From: Aspidiotus rigidus | Lineage: Eukaryota; Arthropoda; Insecta; Hemiptera; Diaspididae | Assembly (NCBI GenBank): GCA_035079385.1 | Contig: JAVHKY010000029.1 | Coordinates: 11,966,001-12,030,000 of the forward strand | DNA length: 64,000 nt | Reading direction: 5' to 3' | Shown here: positions 1-11,600 of the stretch, one piece after another | How the letters are laid out: the number at the start of each line of letters is the position of its first letter | How positions within the stretch are numbered: position 1 is the first letter of the stretch | Position numbers and translations under genes: made by a program | Notes under the pieces: model-generated | The model's database searches: none | Told to the model about the DNA's origin: nothing | Seen by the model: only the letters and a program-made list of their open reading frames with translations

Positions 1-302
1 AGGGCAAGTAGGTAGGTAAATTTCATAGTATACTGACATCATAATAGCGTATAATTAAATCATCATCAAATTGGTGACAAAGGCAGTAGTCATTAGTATT
101 CCTATTAGGAATTAAGAAGAGTAATATCGGACCGTTGGAAAAGTCAGGATGATGGTCATTCGGATGAACGAAACTACGATCACTTTGTTATACCTACATA
201 TTCACGAAAAAATTATCTGGTAAATGTAAAATGTATTTAAAATAATACCTACATAATATACTGAGGAGAGGAATTATTAGTTACCAAAATACCAACTCGA
301 TA
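1..302. repeat. Copy 1 of a duplicated about 300 bp block
   Basis: This block is closely similar, with small indels, to 21430-21727 in the same orientation. Both begin with AGGGCAAGTA, share the stretch reading ATAATAGCGTATAATTAAAT, and lose similarity just after CAACTCGA. It has no coding potential. It could be a dispersed repeat or a local segmental duplication; the second copy lies in the interval between LSM6 and NUFIP1. Confidence 0.85.
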
Positions 303-3300
303 GTAAGTATAATATGAATTATATATCCCAACAGGGAACGGGCAGCACAGAAATGAAATAACAAATTTGCGTTATCAAAGTTCAAGGAAGCGTTCAAAAT
401 CAAAAATTCCGATACTGGCCGTCAAGGCAGCGCAGCCAGATTTTTTTTCGATATAAGTGACCTTCCAACAGAAAAGGGGCCCTCTAGGGTTAACGAAAAA
501 GTACTACGTTTTTTTGCATTTAATTAACAAATAACAAACAAATTATGAGATCAAAGTGAAAAAGAAACTTGCGGTATCTTTTTTGTGAGTCTCCTCAAAT
601 TTAGTGAAATCAATATCAAAGAAAAGGAAGATCGAAACAAGACAGAAAAAATTTGATTCAGGGATGCCACGATGTTTTTATAGGAAAAACACCGCAACCT
701 GCCGTTGCTAATTTGAGGAAGAGCGCAGTTTTTTAGATTTTAAGAAACAGACCCCGCCCCCTAACTTTTGACGGCGATCTTTTTCGAATCGGATTTCAGT
801 TTAAATACAGCGAACATATCCGACCGACGCTTGCGATTCTTGAGCTCGATGATTTGTAATAATACATACGCAAAAAAACAAAACAAGGAAGAGAAAAGAA
901 GAAAAAAAAAAGAACTTCAGCAATTAACGGTAAACACTTATATTCGATATTCAAAAAAAAATGTCACATAAATAAAATAAAAAAATTGAAAACGAGGATT
1001 CAATATAAACGGAAAGTGAAAGAGATCAGAGACTGAGTGACCTAGCCAACACGTTTCTTTTCGAACAATTCTTTTTCACAAGGTCCACCCCCCTACTTCT
1101 TGGACACAGAGATACATCATTCAAGTTAGATGGAAAACAGTGGAGGAAAAGTCATTCCGCGAATCAAAAAAAAATATTGGCAAAACTTGGCCAAAAAAAA
1201 AAATAAAAAACAAACAAACAAAAGAAAGAGGGGATCGCAGAGGAGGAAGAAAAAAAAATTGAATCTAGAAAAAGAAGAGGGGACATAGAAGGTGGAATAC
1301 TCGAAGGGGATCGCTAGCCTCTCACGTGTGCATCAGGTCCCTGAGGAAAATCTTCTTGTTACAGTATTTTCCCAACAGGGACGTGAGCCTCTACAGGTGC
1401 CCCGCTTACCTTACCCCAAGCATCAAAAAAAAAAAAAAAAAAAAACTAGGCACGGTCTACCTACGGGGACAGCTATCCTTAAAGTTGGACTCGCTTCCTG
1501 AACCCAGATACCCAGAGTGGATTGTTCGAGAAGGACAACTATCCAGCAACTTAGGACTCGCCTCCTTACCTCGTCACCACCCATAAAAAAGGAATAACGA
1601 AAACTAAATTCGCAACAATGAAAGGAATCACAAGAACTCGACTTCAGCACGGGGCCGTGGCACACCCACACTCTAAAGACGCGAATCTCGGACATAGGAA
1701 CCGATACAAGGCCGAGGCTCATTCATATCTTGGAAATGACAAGGGACCTTTTGGGAGAAGACCTATATCTTTGTGCCCCTGACTTCGAGTAATTCAGAGT
1801 ACTTGACTTTAGGAGAAACCACCCTTCCCATGATTAAATGAAGATTTCAGCAAACTCTTCCCAAAAACAAAATCTAAAAAAAAAATAAAAAGAAATTAAT
1901 TAACCCACGATAAAAAAAAAATCAGATGCGAAGAAAAAAAAAAACAAAGAAGATCGAATAACAGGCAAAATACAAAAAGTGAAAAATATTCAAAATAAAT
2001 GAAATTCGGTTACATATCGTGCCTTGTTGAGTCGTTGGCAGAGATGTGCATCACGTATTCACCGCCGATGATCGTTTTTCTGAAAAGGCTGAAAAAATCT
2101 ATACAACCAACAAATCTAGAACCATATGACTGTAATATCCTGATCCCGATTTTTTTTTTTTTTTTAACACACCTTGGCCAGTTACCCCCCCCCCCCCCTT
2201 TCTCTCTCTAACATGAGAAAAATTTTACGGCAAAGGTCGTTCGGTATACGAACGAAAGGAGGAAAAAATCTCGATTGACAAAAATAATACACTGATAATA
2301 AGAAATAAATAAAAGTAAAGAAAAAAAAAATATTCATTGATCGACAGCCGGGCAGAAACACACACAAAAAATATTGATACGAAGAAGAGGAGAAAAAAAA
2401 TTAAAATGAGGAGACGAACAAACAAAAAAAAAATATTAAATTAAAAAAAAATAAAAACAAAGGACAGAAGACAGAAAAATTGGTGGATTTTCCTGATGAC
2501 TACTGGAATATCGATGGTGGTTGATGGTCGACAGCGAGAATTTGAGGTGGATGGAACACTCGAAAATGCGCATTCCTTGGCCGGATGAAATACTTGGCAC
2601 GCGCGAGAAGCGATTTTTTAACATAATGGCATGACGGTCGAGAGATGGGCCCACTAATGCGGGCTTAAGCGTTACACATTGCACAAGTCAACACTTTGCG
2701 GTAATAATTCAATACGAGCGCCGAGTAAGTTACATCAGGAATAAACACTCGAGGAACAGTTTCTCGAATTTGTGAAGATCCGGAGAATCGGATAATATAA
2801 ACAAGCGCGGGCGCCATTCACTGGAAAGTCGCTGAACTTTGATAATATTCGAACTTAATCGTACAATTAGAATATTCGAACTTAGGCGTATGATGAGAAC
2901 CAAGCTCAGAAAAATTTGAAATTCAAACTTAGAAAAATACGACGTACGACAATTATGAGCAATGGACATCGATTCGGTAGCATAGATGCGAACAAGAGTG
3001 ATTTCGCGTCGCGTTCCATATAGCCGCCTTGAAATCTTTTAGAAGTTTGACCTGCCGAAAATTCCCCCCGTCTCCCTTATTTCCGAATGACTCCAGCCAA
3101 TCCAAAATCTGGAATCTTACGTAATTGACCGCCTACTCAATCTTTCCCTTACGATTGGCCCAGAGAGCCGTGGTGTCAACCGTCTCTTAGCACCCTCCAG
3201 AGGTGTCCGGACTTTTGGGTGCCACCAACTAGGCGCCGGGTACATTCGGGCGCGAAAGGGTATTTTTCGAATTTTCAGCGCCATTTACTAGTGGACCAAT

Positions 3301-4940
3301 AAAAATGCCAATTTGTGGAAGGACTGCAACTGTCACCGCCGGATATACCCGCGTAGTGGAGGTCGCAAAGGGATACAGGTGGTAGCCGGACGTTATGGAG
3401 CAAATCATAGACGGCTTTTTCCCACACATGGCATCTACCAAATTAAAAAATTGGAAGTATTGGTTTCTTGTAGAGTTCTTGAAAGGTGTTCCACAAAACC
3501 ATAATTCCCGTGGTGCAGCACTGGTATCAGGGGGTTCGGGCTCCTTTGAACTTGAACATTTGCCTTAAAATACTGTCAAAATTACTTTTCTTTTATTGGG
3601 TCAGAAATGAAATAAATGGGACTTTTTATTGGGTTTATTGGACCATTTTAACAGAATACCTGTTCTATCGTGTTTTTTTTTTAAAAAACCCCCGCTGTCT
3701 GGCAGGACGGCAAAACTCGGAATTTGAAAAATCCTCAAGTCCTCCTCCTATCATATATAGCTTAAGGACGGGGCTGTGACGTCACTGTTGATGACGTCAT
3801 AGGTCAGTTTTTTCCAAGTCCCCCTCTTACTCTCCTATCATGTATAGCCTGTAACGTTTAATGACGTGATAGGTCAGCCTTGTGACGTCACAACCTACAA
3901 TTTTCAGATTCGGCGCCCAAAGTCCGTGAACCCCCTCCAGGATATGTCGAGATGGACGGCTAGACGACACCGCACAAGTAGTGAAATGTGTCATCTCCCC
4001 GAGAACCCCGACTAATCCTATGATTTACGAGGGCTTGCATCGCCTCCAACGACATTTACTAAGATCGGCTAACACATGCGCAAAGTCCAAGACTCGCTGC
4101 CCATCAAGAGGATCCCCAGGGTCAGGATGAGCCAGCTCGTATGAACACCGCACTCTCTATAGCCTATATAAGAGAAGAAACAAGAGAAACAAAGAAATAG
4201 CTGGGACCCGAAACTACAAATTTTCGTGTCTGCAGCCTTATTTTTACGACTTACATCAGTGGATGACACTGCAGACACGAATTTTTTAAAATAACATTTG
4301 CGTCTGCCCCAATGTCTAATTCCCAAAGAAACTGATACCTCCCGCACCAATTATTTTATTGCTTTTAGGCAGTTCTCCAAGAAATTAGAGTTTAGAACAA
4401 AGAAGTGCTGCGAGCCCGACTGAATAAGACACAGGAAGACCGTCGAATGAAAATAGAGACAGAATGACAAAAAACGAGCGAGACAGTGAGAACGACCACC
4501 AGCGGCCACGCAAACAAGCGCGACACCCGACGAAATAACTTGAATCTGCGCCTAACCAAACGAGCGTCAATCTATCCGTATTTTGAATTAACAAATTTTT
4601 TGTGACACTACAAACTACATTCATAAATTCATTCGCAGAAAATTTTCAAAATAACAGTAATGCTTCAACCCTACGGGCCTCAGTCCGTTGGAAGGTCACA
4701 TGTATCAAGATTTTTTTCGAAAAAAATATGTTGGCAGTAAGTGAAAGCGAGGTTATCGCTATAATTTTGTTGAAGTCGGCTGTTGTGTTTTTCCTTCTAA
4801 CCGGTGTAGGTCGTAGTTTTTTCGTAATAAATGAAAAGAGAAAAATCAATTCTCGTCTAAATTTCTTCATTATTTTCATTTATCAGTGTGATACTATTTT
4901 GTAGAACCATTTTTGATAGTACGAGTTCGTCCGTAAATTC
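303..4940. other. Intergenic, no gene recognised
   Basis: This stretch is AT-rich and low in complexity, with several purine-rich and homopolymer tracts (A-run near 1426-1446, T-run near 2150-2165, C-run near 2187-2198). All open frames are short and composed of low-complexity residues. A somewhat GC-richer island around 2540-3060 could be an unrecognised promoter or first exon, but no start, splice pattern or homology supports it. Near 3735-3900 there are short repeated phrases of the type CCTATCATATATAGC and paired GACGTCA motifs, which recur elsewhere in the window. Confidence 0.6.
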
Positions 4941-5963
4941 GTAAATGGTCAAGTTTGGTACCCTGAAAAACATATCAAAGTTCCCACCCCCACACCTTGT
5001 GCTAAATTTTTTGTGGCACGTTTTAGCCCCCCAAAATCGGTTTTTTGCGAATATCTCGAAAAATTTGAGCTCAATGAAAAAAAGTCTTCGGGCAAAAAAT
5101 GTTCCTCGTAAAATTTGCTACATTTCCGTGTACTCGAACTTCGTTGTAAGTTCAATTATAAGCTCAAAAAGTTTGTACAAAGTTGAGAGTTTTTGGATAA
5201 ATTTTTTTTTTTGGAAATATCTCGAAAAATCAAGCTTTAATTAAAAAAAGTTACGAACGAAAAGTGTTCCTCGGGAAATTTGCTACAGAATGGACTACCT
5301 CAACTTTCTCCGAAAACTGGTAATAAGTTCCGAGCTTTAGGAAGCAAATTGGGCTTTTTCAAATATCTCGGAAAATTGAGCTCCAACGAGAGAAAAATTG
5401 AAGAAAAAAAGTGTTTTCTGCGAAATTTTCTTCAAATTTGACTATCTGTATTTTGTTTCAAAGTACACTGAAAGCTCCGAGCTTTTGAAAGAAATCGATT
5501 TTTTCAAATATCTCAAATAAGTGAGCTCCAATTCAAAGATGTTTCGAACAAAAAGTGTTCCTCCTGAAATTTGCTATAGAATGAACTATCTCGACTTTCT
5601 CCGAAAGCTGGTAGTAAGTTGGAAGCAAAATAGTCTTTTTCAAATATCTCGAAAAATCGAGCTCCAATTTAAAAATGTTTTGAACACAAAGTATTTCTCG
5701 TGAAATTTACCATAAAATGAACTATCTATCTTTCATTGTCAGCCCAATAATGAGCTTAAAGAGTTCTTGATAGTTGAGTACTTTCCAGAGTAGAATGATT
5801 ATTCGCAAATATCACTAAAAATCGAGCTTCAATGAGGAAAATTTTTGGAATAAAAATTCTCCACCACCTGTCTGAACTTCCTTCCAAAATTTTTCAAAAA
5901 GTTGTGAGTTTTGTGACAATGAAAATACTAGACAATACGTAGGCACCAAACTTGACCATTTAC
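4941..5963. mobile_element. TIR-bounded element built from degenerate tandem units
   Basis: The ends are inverted copies of GTAAATGGTCAAGTTTGGT: forward at 4941 and reverse complement ending at 5963. Inside, the phrase AATATCTCGAAAAAT with a following GAGCTC recurs near 5051, 5217, 5363, 5508, 5644 and 5809, giving diverged units of roughly 136-166 bp. No protein is encoded. The structure suggests a non-autonomous DNA element or an internally repeated satellite-like element. The same TIR phrase appears again near 6936 inside the inverted copy. The family is not recognised. Confidence 0.55.
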
Positions 5964-7475
5964 AATCATTTCCCTTTATGTACCCCAAAATGTTTACGAC
6001 GATGTCTTCATCTCCTGTACTACATGGCCGTGTTTAATATCAGGCCGGAATTTTTGAAACTTTTGTATAGTATCTTATGGGAGAACATTGAAAAACTTGA
6101 TTTTATACAAATATAATGAAGTTTTTGAAGAAAATGCAGAGAATATCATTTAAAGAGCCAACGTCTTTCGATATTTTGAGCTTGGTCTCATTAAGATTGA
6201 TCAACTACGAAGCGAGTTTTTCACCATTCAAAACAAAAAGTCAGACAGAGAGCTAAGCGCGGTACATTGATCAACTACTCGTACGAAGACGTTTTAAATT
6301 AAAAAACCCTCCTATCACACGTAGCCCAGAGGTGAAAATTTTTCCAAGTCTCACCTTTTGCCTTCCCGCGCCCGTCATTTTTCTTCAAAATACCCTCCGA
6401 TAAAACAGGTTCCCTGTTGAAACGATAGGAATGGGTAGGACGTGTATGACCGATTCTGAGTGGGGAGAGAATGATTTCTTTATGACGGTTACTTTGATTG
6501 GAAGGAGTCCCGGGGACTGCTTTCCTTTCAATTGCTCCAAGTTTGTTTGAATGCTGATTTTTCCAAAACTCCGTTTTTCCACATTTTCAACCTGCTCTTC
6601 GTAACAATGCGGTACATGTGCCGCGCTTTGCCCTCTGTCTGACTTTTTATTTTAAAACGTGCTTCGTAGTTGATCAATCTTAATGAGACCAAGCTCAAAA
6701 TATCGAAAGACGTTGGCTCTTTGAATGACATTCTCTGCATTTTCTTCAAAAACTTCATTATATTTGTATAAAATCAAGTTTTTCAACGTTCTCCCGTAAG
6801 ATACTATACAAGTTTTAGCCCCGTGCAGCGTTGTCAAGTTTCAAAAATTCCGGCCTGATATTAGAGACGGCCATGTAGTACAGGAGATAAAGACATCGTC
6901 GTAAACATTTTGGGGTACATAAGGGGAAATGATTGTAAATGGTCAAGTTTGGTGCCGAAGTATTGTCTAGTATTTTCATTGTCACAAAACTCACAACTTT
7001 TTGAAAAATTTCGGAAGGAAGTTCAGACAGGTTGTATAATAATAAATTTCACGAGGAGTACAGTCTATTCTTATTCCAAAAATTTTCCTCATTGAAGCTC
7101 GATTTTTAGTGATATTTGCGAATAATCATTCTACTCTGGAAAGTACTCAACTATCAAGAACTTTTTAAGCTCATTATTGGGCTGACAATGAAAGATAGAT
7201 AGTTCATTTTATGGTAAATTTCACGAGAAATACTTTGTGTTCAAAACATTTTTAAATTGGAGCTCGATTTTTCGAGATATTTGAAAAAGAATATTTTGCT
7301 TCCAAAAGCTCGGAACTTACTACCAGCTTTCGGAGAAAGTTGAGATAGTTCATTCTATAGCAAATTTCAGGAGGAACACTTTATGTTCGAAACACCTTTG
7401 AATTGGAGTTCAATTATTTGAGATAGGTATTTGAAAAAATCTATTTTCTTTCAAAAGCTCGGAGCTTTCGTATAC
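5465..7475. repeat. Large inverted repeat, about 0.8 kb arms
   Basis: The left arm (about 5470-6240) is matched in reverse complement by the right arm (about 6650-7470), with a spacer of about 0.4 kb. The match is long and colinear: for example the text around CGTCTTTCGATATTTTGAGC at 6159 is mirrored near 6690-6712, and the phrase about TTTCATTGTCAGCCC near 5730 is mirrored near 7185. The arms differ by scattered substitutions and small indels, so this is an old or gene-converted foldback. The transcript would form a long hairpin. Confidence 0.8.
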
Positions 7476-7789
7476 TCTTGCTCAAATTTCTAGTGTTAAC
7501 CAACTCACTTTCATTTTTCCGGGCTGAGCTCTGTAAAAACACAAATGGGTGCTCGACACTCAGATTTTGGACATAATTCAGTATAAGTATAAACGAAAGT
7601 TAATAAAACATGAAGAAAAAGAAATACCTATTTTAATATAATTATTGTGAAGTTGTATTGAGTCGAGTGGGTTATGTTGATATGTAATTAAGGTTAGATG
7701 TACCTATTAGTAAAATTGGATTGAACGTAAGTAAGTACGTATGTATGAGTTCCTGTTATATTGTTGGAGTTGTTATTTAATGCTGAAAT

Positions 7790-8250
7790 GATATATGTCG
7801 GAATTTGGAGGTCAGTTCTGATGGATTGCAGTGCGGGACAAGTGAACTAATGTTACACTGTTAGATTATCTTCTAGACAGTGTGGACAAGAAGGGGAGTA
7901 AAGGTTTAATAGAAGGTGAGAGTGCGTAAGACGGATATGTCCTATCCTTAGACGGGAGAGTATCACTTTTTCACGTCTTGATTCTCTATGTTATGAGATG
8001 AGGACCATATGATCGGTTCTTTTTTGATTTGCGTAATTTATTGTTGGTTTAATTGTTCCAATTTTCGTTCCAATGCTTCAAGATTTTAGTTGAATAGTAA
8101 ATTTTTAAATCTTGTGCAAATGATGGTATAGGGTCAGTTATTTTCGAGAGAGGCGTTACTTTTTTAGCAGCTTCATCTACTGCATCATGAGGTGGGAAGT
8201 TAATGGGACCCGGTATCCAGATGACAGTGAGGTGAGACTTTATTTATCGA
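7790..8250 (-). mobile_element. LINE remnant, RNase H and C-terminal CCHC-like region
   Basis: Reverse translation gives fragments clearly related to the better-preserved LINE at 33.75-36.05 kb: VIWIPG, then KITDPIPS, then LRIGHIRLTHSHLLL and CPHC, matching FIWIPG, KITDPAHS, LRIGHTRLTHSYLLL and CNYC there. Frames are interrupted by stops and shifts, so it is a dead 3' fragment. It lies upstream of the P450 gene in the opposite orientation. Confidence 0.75.
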
Positions 8251-8654
8251 TAGTGAGGAGTGGATACGTTGTATTACGGTTTTTGAAAGAATTCTATAAA
8301 TTATTCGGGTAGGCCTACCTAATTATTAAGATTTTTGTGTTCATACCAGGATCAACTCGCGATCGTCAAGCGGCATCCCCTCTCCCCTCTTTCCCTCCGA
8401 GAAGATAAGAAAAATATTCGAAAGTAAATGAAACAGTAGGCCGGCGCCCGGCAGAGTTGATCCGTCGCGTTGCACGCCGAGCCGAATCGCATTCAACGCA
8501 CTCGCGTAATATACGTAGGAATCACGATTTTGTTGATTCCGCGCAATTTCTTTCGACGATTTCTTAGCAAAAAAATCGTTGAAACATGTAAGAGTACGTA
8601 GAATCTCTCGACGAGTATCGGTAGTTCGACAGATCCTAACTCGTCGTAGCGACG
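8251..8654. promoter_or_regulatory. Upstream region of the P450 gene (untested)
   Basis: About 400 bp between the LINE remnant and the P450 start. The part from 8341 is distinctly less AT-rich than its surroundings and probably holds the 5'UTR. An antisense open frame crosses it, but it has no family resemblance. No specific promoter motif could be assigned. Confidence 0.3.
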
Positions 8655-11600
8655 ATGTTTTCGACAATGATTTTTTCATTTATTCTATGCGTTATCATTG
8701 TCTTTTATTTTTACGTTTTAAAAAAAAATAATTATTGGAAGAAACGAGGTGTCAGTGTCGTAAAATCGAATTTCCTTTTCGGTGCGCCGTTCGATTTTTT
8801 ACTTGGTCGCCGTTCGCTTGAGAAAATATACGAAGATATTTACAAACTATGCGATCCGGAAAAACCATACGTCGGCTTTTACAATGCATTGGCACCTTGT
8901 CTACTTGTGAGGGATCCTGAGTTGATCCATAAAATATTGGTGACTGACTTCAGTCATTTTCAGTATCGTTCCAGACCACTCGACTGCGGCGGTCGTCTCA
9001 TCTACAGCCTACTCGGTCTGCAACACGACGAATGGAAACACGTTCGAAGTAAGCTGACGCCTACATTTTCTCCGAATAAAATCAAAAAAATGCAGAGTTT
9101 GATGGAGGAGTGCTGTGAGATGCTGGTAGAACATCATTTCAGGTAATATCATCAGATTACATTCGAACATATTGTAAAATTCAGCCAGTGATCTTTCGGT
9201 TGCATCTCATAAAGTTAAGAAAAACCTAAAACGAATCAGAAAAATAAGATCAGACGTGAAGTCTACAATTAAGAGGAATGTTTAGCAATATCCTCAGATA
9301 GAATTGACGGAATCAACGTCAATGGGAGAAATTCTCAAAATAGAGAGGATTCGCTTGTACACCATTTCAGTTCGCCATCCAGGATAAAGAAAGAGGAACA
9401 ATAGTTGGAGGGAGATGAGAAGCAAAGAAGGACTCATACAAGAGAAGAGGAACAAGGAAGTGACAGAGCCAAGGAATGAAGGAGGATGAGAAGTAGAGTC
9501 TTGGAGAAGAGACAGTTTTTCAATGGAGGATAATACTATCTCCCTGATGGTGTCGAGCAATTCTCATAATTTAACGAGTCTTACGGATGGACTCATGGTT
9601 GTTCTTAATCAAAAGTTTGAAAAAAATTTCGTTCCTGTTGGTTCCAACATGCTCTAGGAACCTAATTTGACGCTGGTGCTCAGTTTCTACGTATATCTCT
9701 CTTCTTGGGGTATCAAGTTTCTAGAGTGGCGTACTGAGAACAGACCTGAGAACGTAGGCTGGAGTTTGAAAAGGACCTAACGACTTTTATATGAGCTGAT
9801 GTGAAATTGAAAATTGATTCTTTCAATCAGGACGTACTCTGTTAAATATACACGAAGAGGTGAAAGGAAATTCCTCGCTTTTCTCGGAAGCGTAAGCCAC
9901 AAACCGACCTCGTTGGTACTCGACCTTTTCTTTGAAAATAACAATGTATTCAAGGCTATAAGATTATCGCTGACATTGTTTCTTGTATTATGATGAACTC
10001 ATGATCGTAGACGTATGGGTTCCTGATTGCGTGACATAATTCCTCTCATCATCACTCTAGCTCAGTCGTATTATCGTCAAAACTATACAAACACGTTCAC
10101 TTGAAAATATTTTTTTTTTATTATATCGACAAAGGCCGTGACGTGGAAAAAAATCTGAGTCGTCTCAAGGGAAAAAACGTATCTACGCCGTACTAATCAT
10201 AAGTTGAATAATTAAGGTCTTTAGGAAAACAGGAATTTGGAGATAAGTTTGGAATCCCATGGTCAGTTCTAGCTTGACCCGGGCAACAATGAATAACTTG
10301 AGTAATAGATCAAAATTTACTTTTCTGATTATCTAGACCCCTTGCCAAGGCTGGGCAACCCGTCGACGCTACTGAAGTTGCATCTCGGTACGCTTTGGAT
10401 GTCATTGGTAAATGCGCCTTTGGCTTGCACTTCAACTCCTTAGGCGAGTCTGAAAATTTGTATCGAGATATAGCAAAGAAAGTAATGGCATCGGGAGTGA
10501 AAAATTCGTTGAGATTGTTTCTTCAATTCATAAATCCAAAATTATTGAAATTATTTCGAATGAAGATCGTGTCTGACGAACTCGAAGACTTCTTTTTCGA
10601 CTTGTTGCGCAAAGCCGAAAAATTGCGTTTGACAGAGAAACAGCATCGCGGTGACTTACTTCAACTTATGTTAGATATAAAATATGAAAAAGAGAACAAA
10701 GTCAATCGTAAGTGTTGGGTTTTCTTGAAAGCTGTTAATAGTCCTAACAATGGACTTCTAATAAGGGATGAATATTTCGTAACATACTTAGGTCTATTCA
10801 CGGATAATCACATTGCGTCGAACGTGTACGTATTCTATTTCGGTGGCCACGAAACTTCGGAAAATACAATCATTTTCGCTTTGTACGAGCTGGCTTTAAA
10901 TCCCGATATTCAAGAAAAACTGAGGCGAGAAATTCGGGAGACTCGAGAGGCTAACGGTGGAACGCTGGATTATGATGTTATAAGTAATATGAAATATATG
11001 GAAATGGTTGTAACAGGTAATGTATTCAAGGAAACTCGACTTTTAATTAATTCTTTTTTCTCTGTTTTGAATGTAACTCGTGATTTTTGAATACACCTAT
11101 CATAGCTAACAATCCGATTTTTACAATCTTTCCAGTAGAATTCGGGCTTGCTCCGAAGGGGGACGCGGACTTAAGCCCTACCTTAGGCTAAAACAAATAC
11201 ATTTTTTCTATACATGATGTTGAAATGGCGTTTTGACTGCATCTATAGGTTCTGTCAAAGTTTAATTTTATCGACATCTGGATTTGCGTGAAACAAAAAT
11301 AGAAGTGTAAAAGAAAAACTAATTATCTAGCTAATCACGTTCAAGTTCAAGGATCAGCGTGAAAAAAAAAAAAAAAGAAGAAGAATGAATCAGCCAATGG
11401 CATTCGAGTATTTGTTGATTGAATTTTGTTTTAACATCATTTATAGAAAAAAAATGTTACAATATATGCCGGTAACGTGAACCTTCACCAACTTGGCAAA
11501 TTGCTCTACTCGCCTTCGACGCAGATGCAATTTTTGGCTCGTTGGGTAAAGCTTTCTTTACCCATATGTATAGTAATATACTGTTTTCTGAGCCCATTTT

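Noticed and set aside
8341..8679. Antisense frame over the P450 start
   Set aside because: It overlaps the 5' end of a well-supported gene and has no family resemblance.
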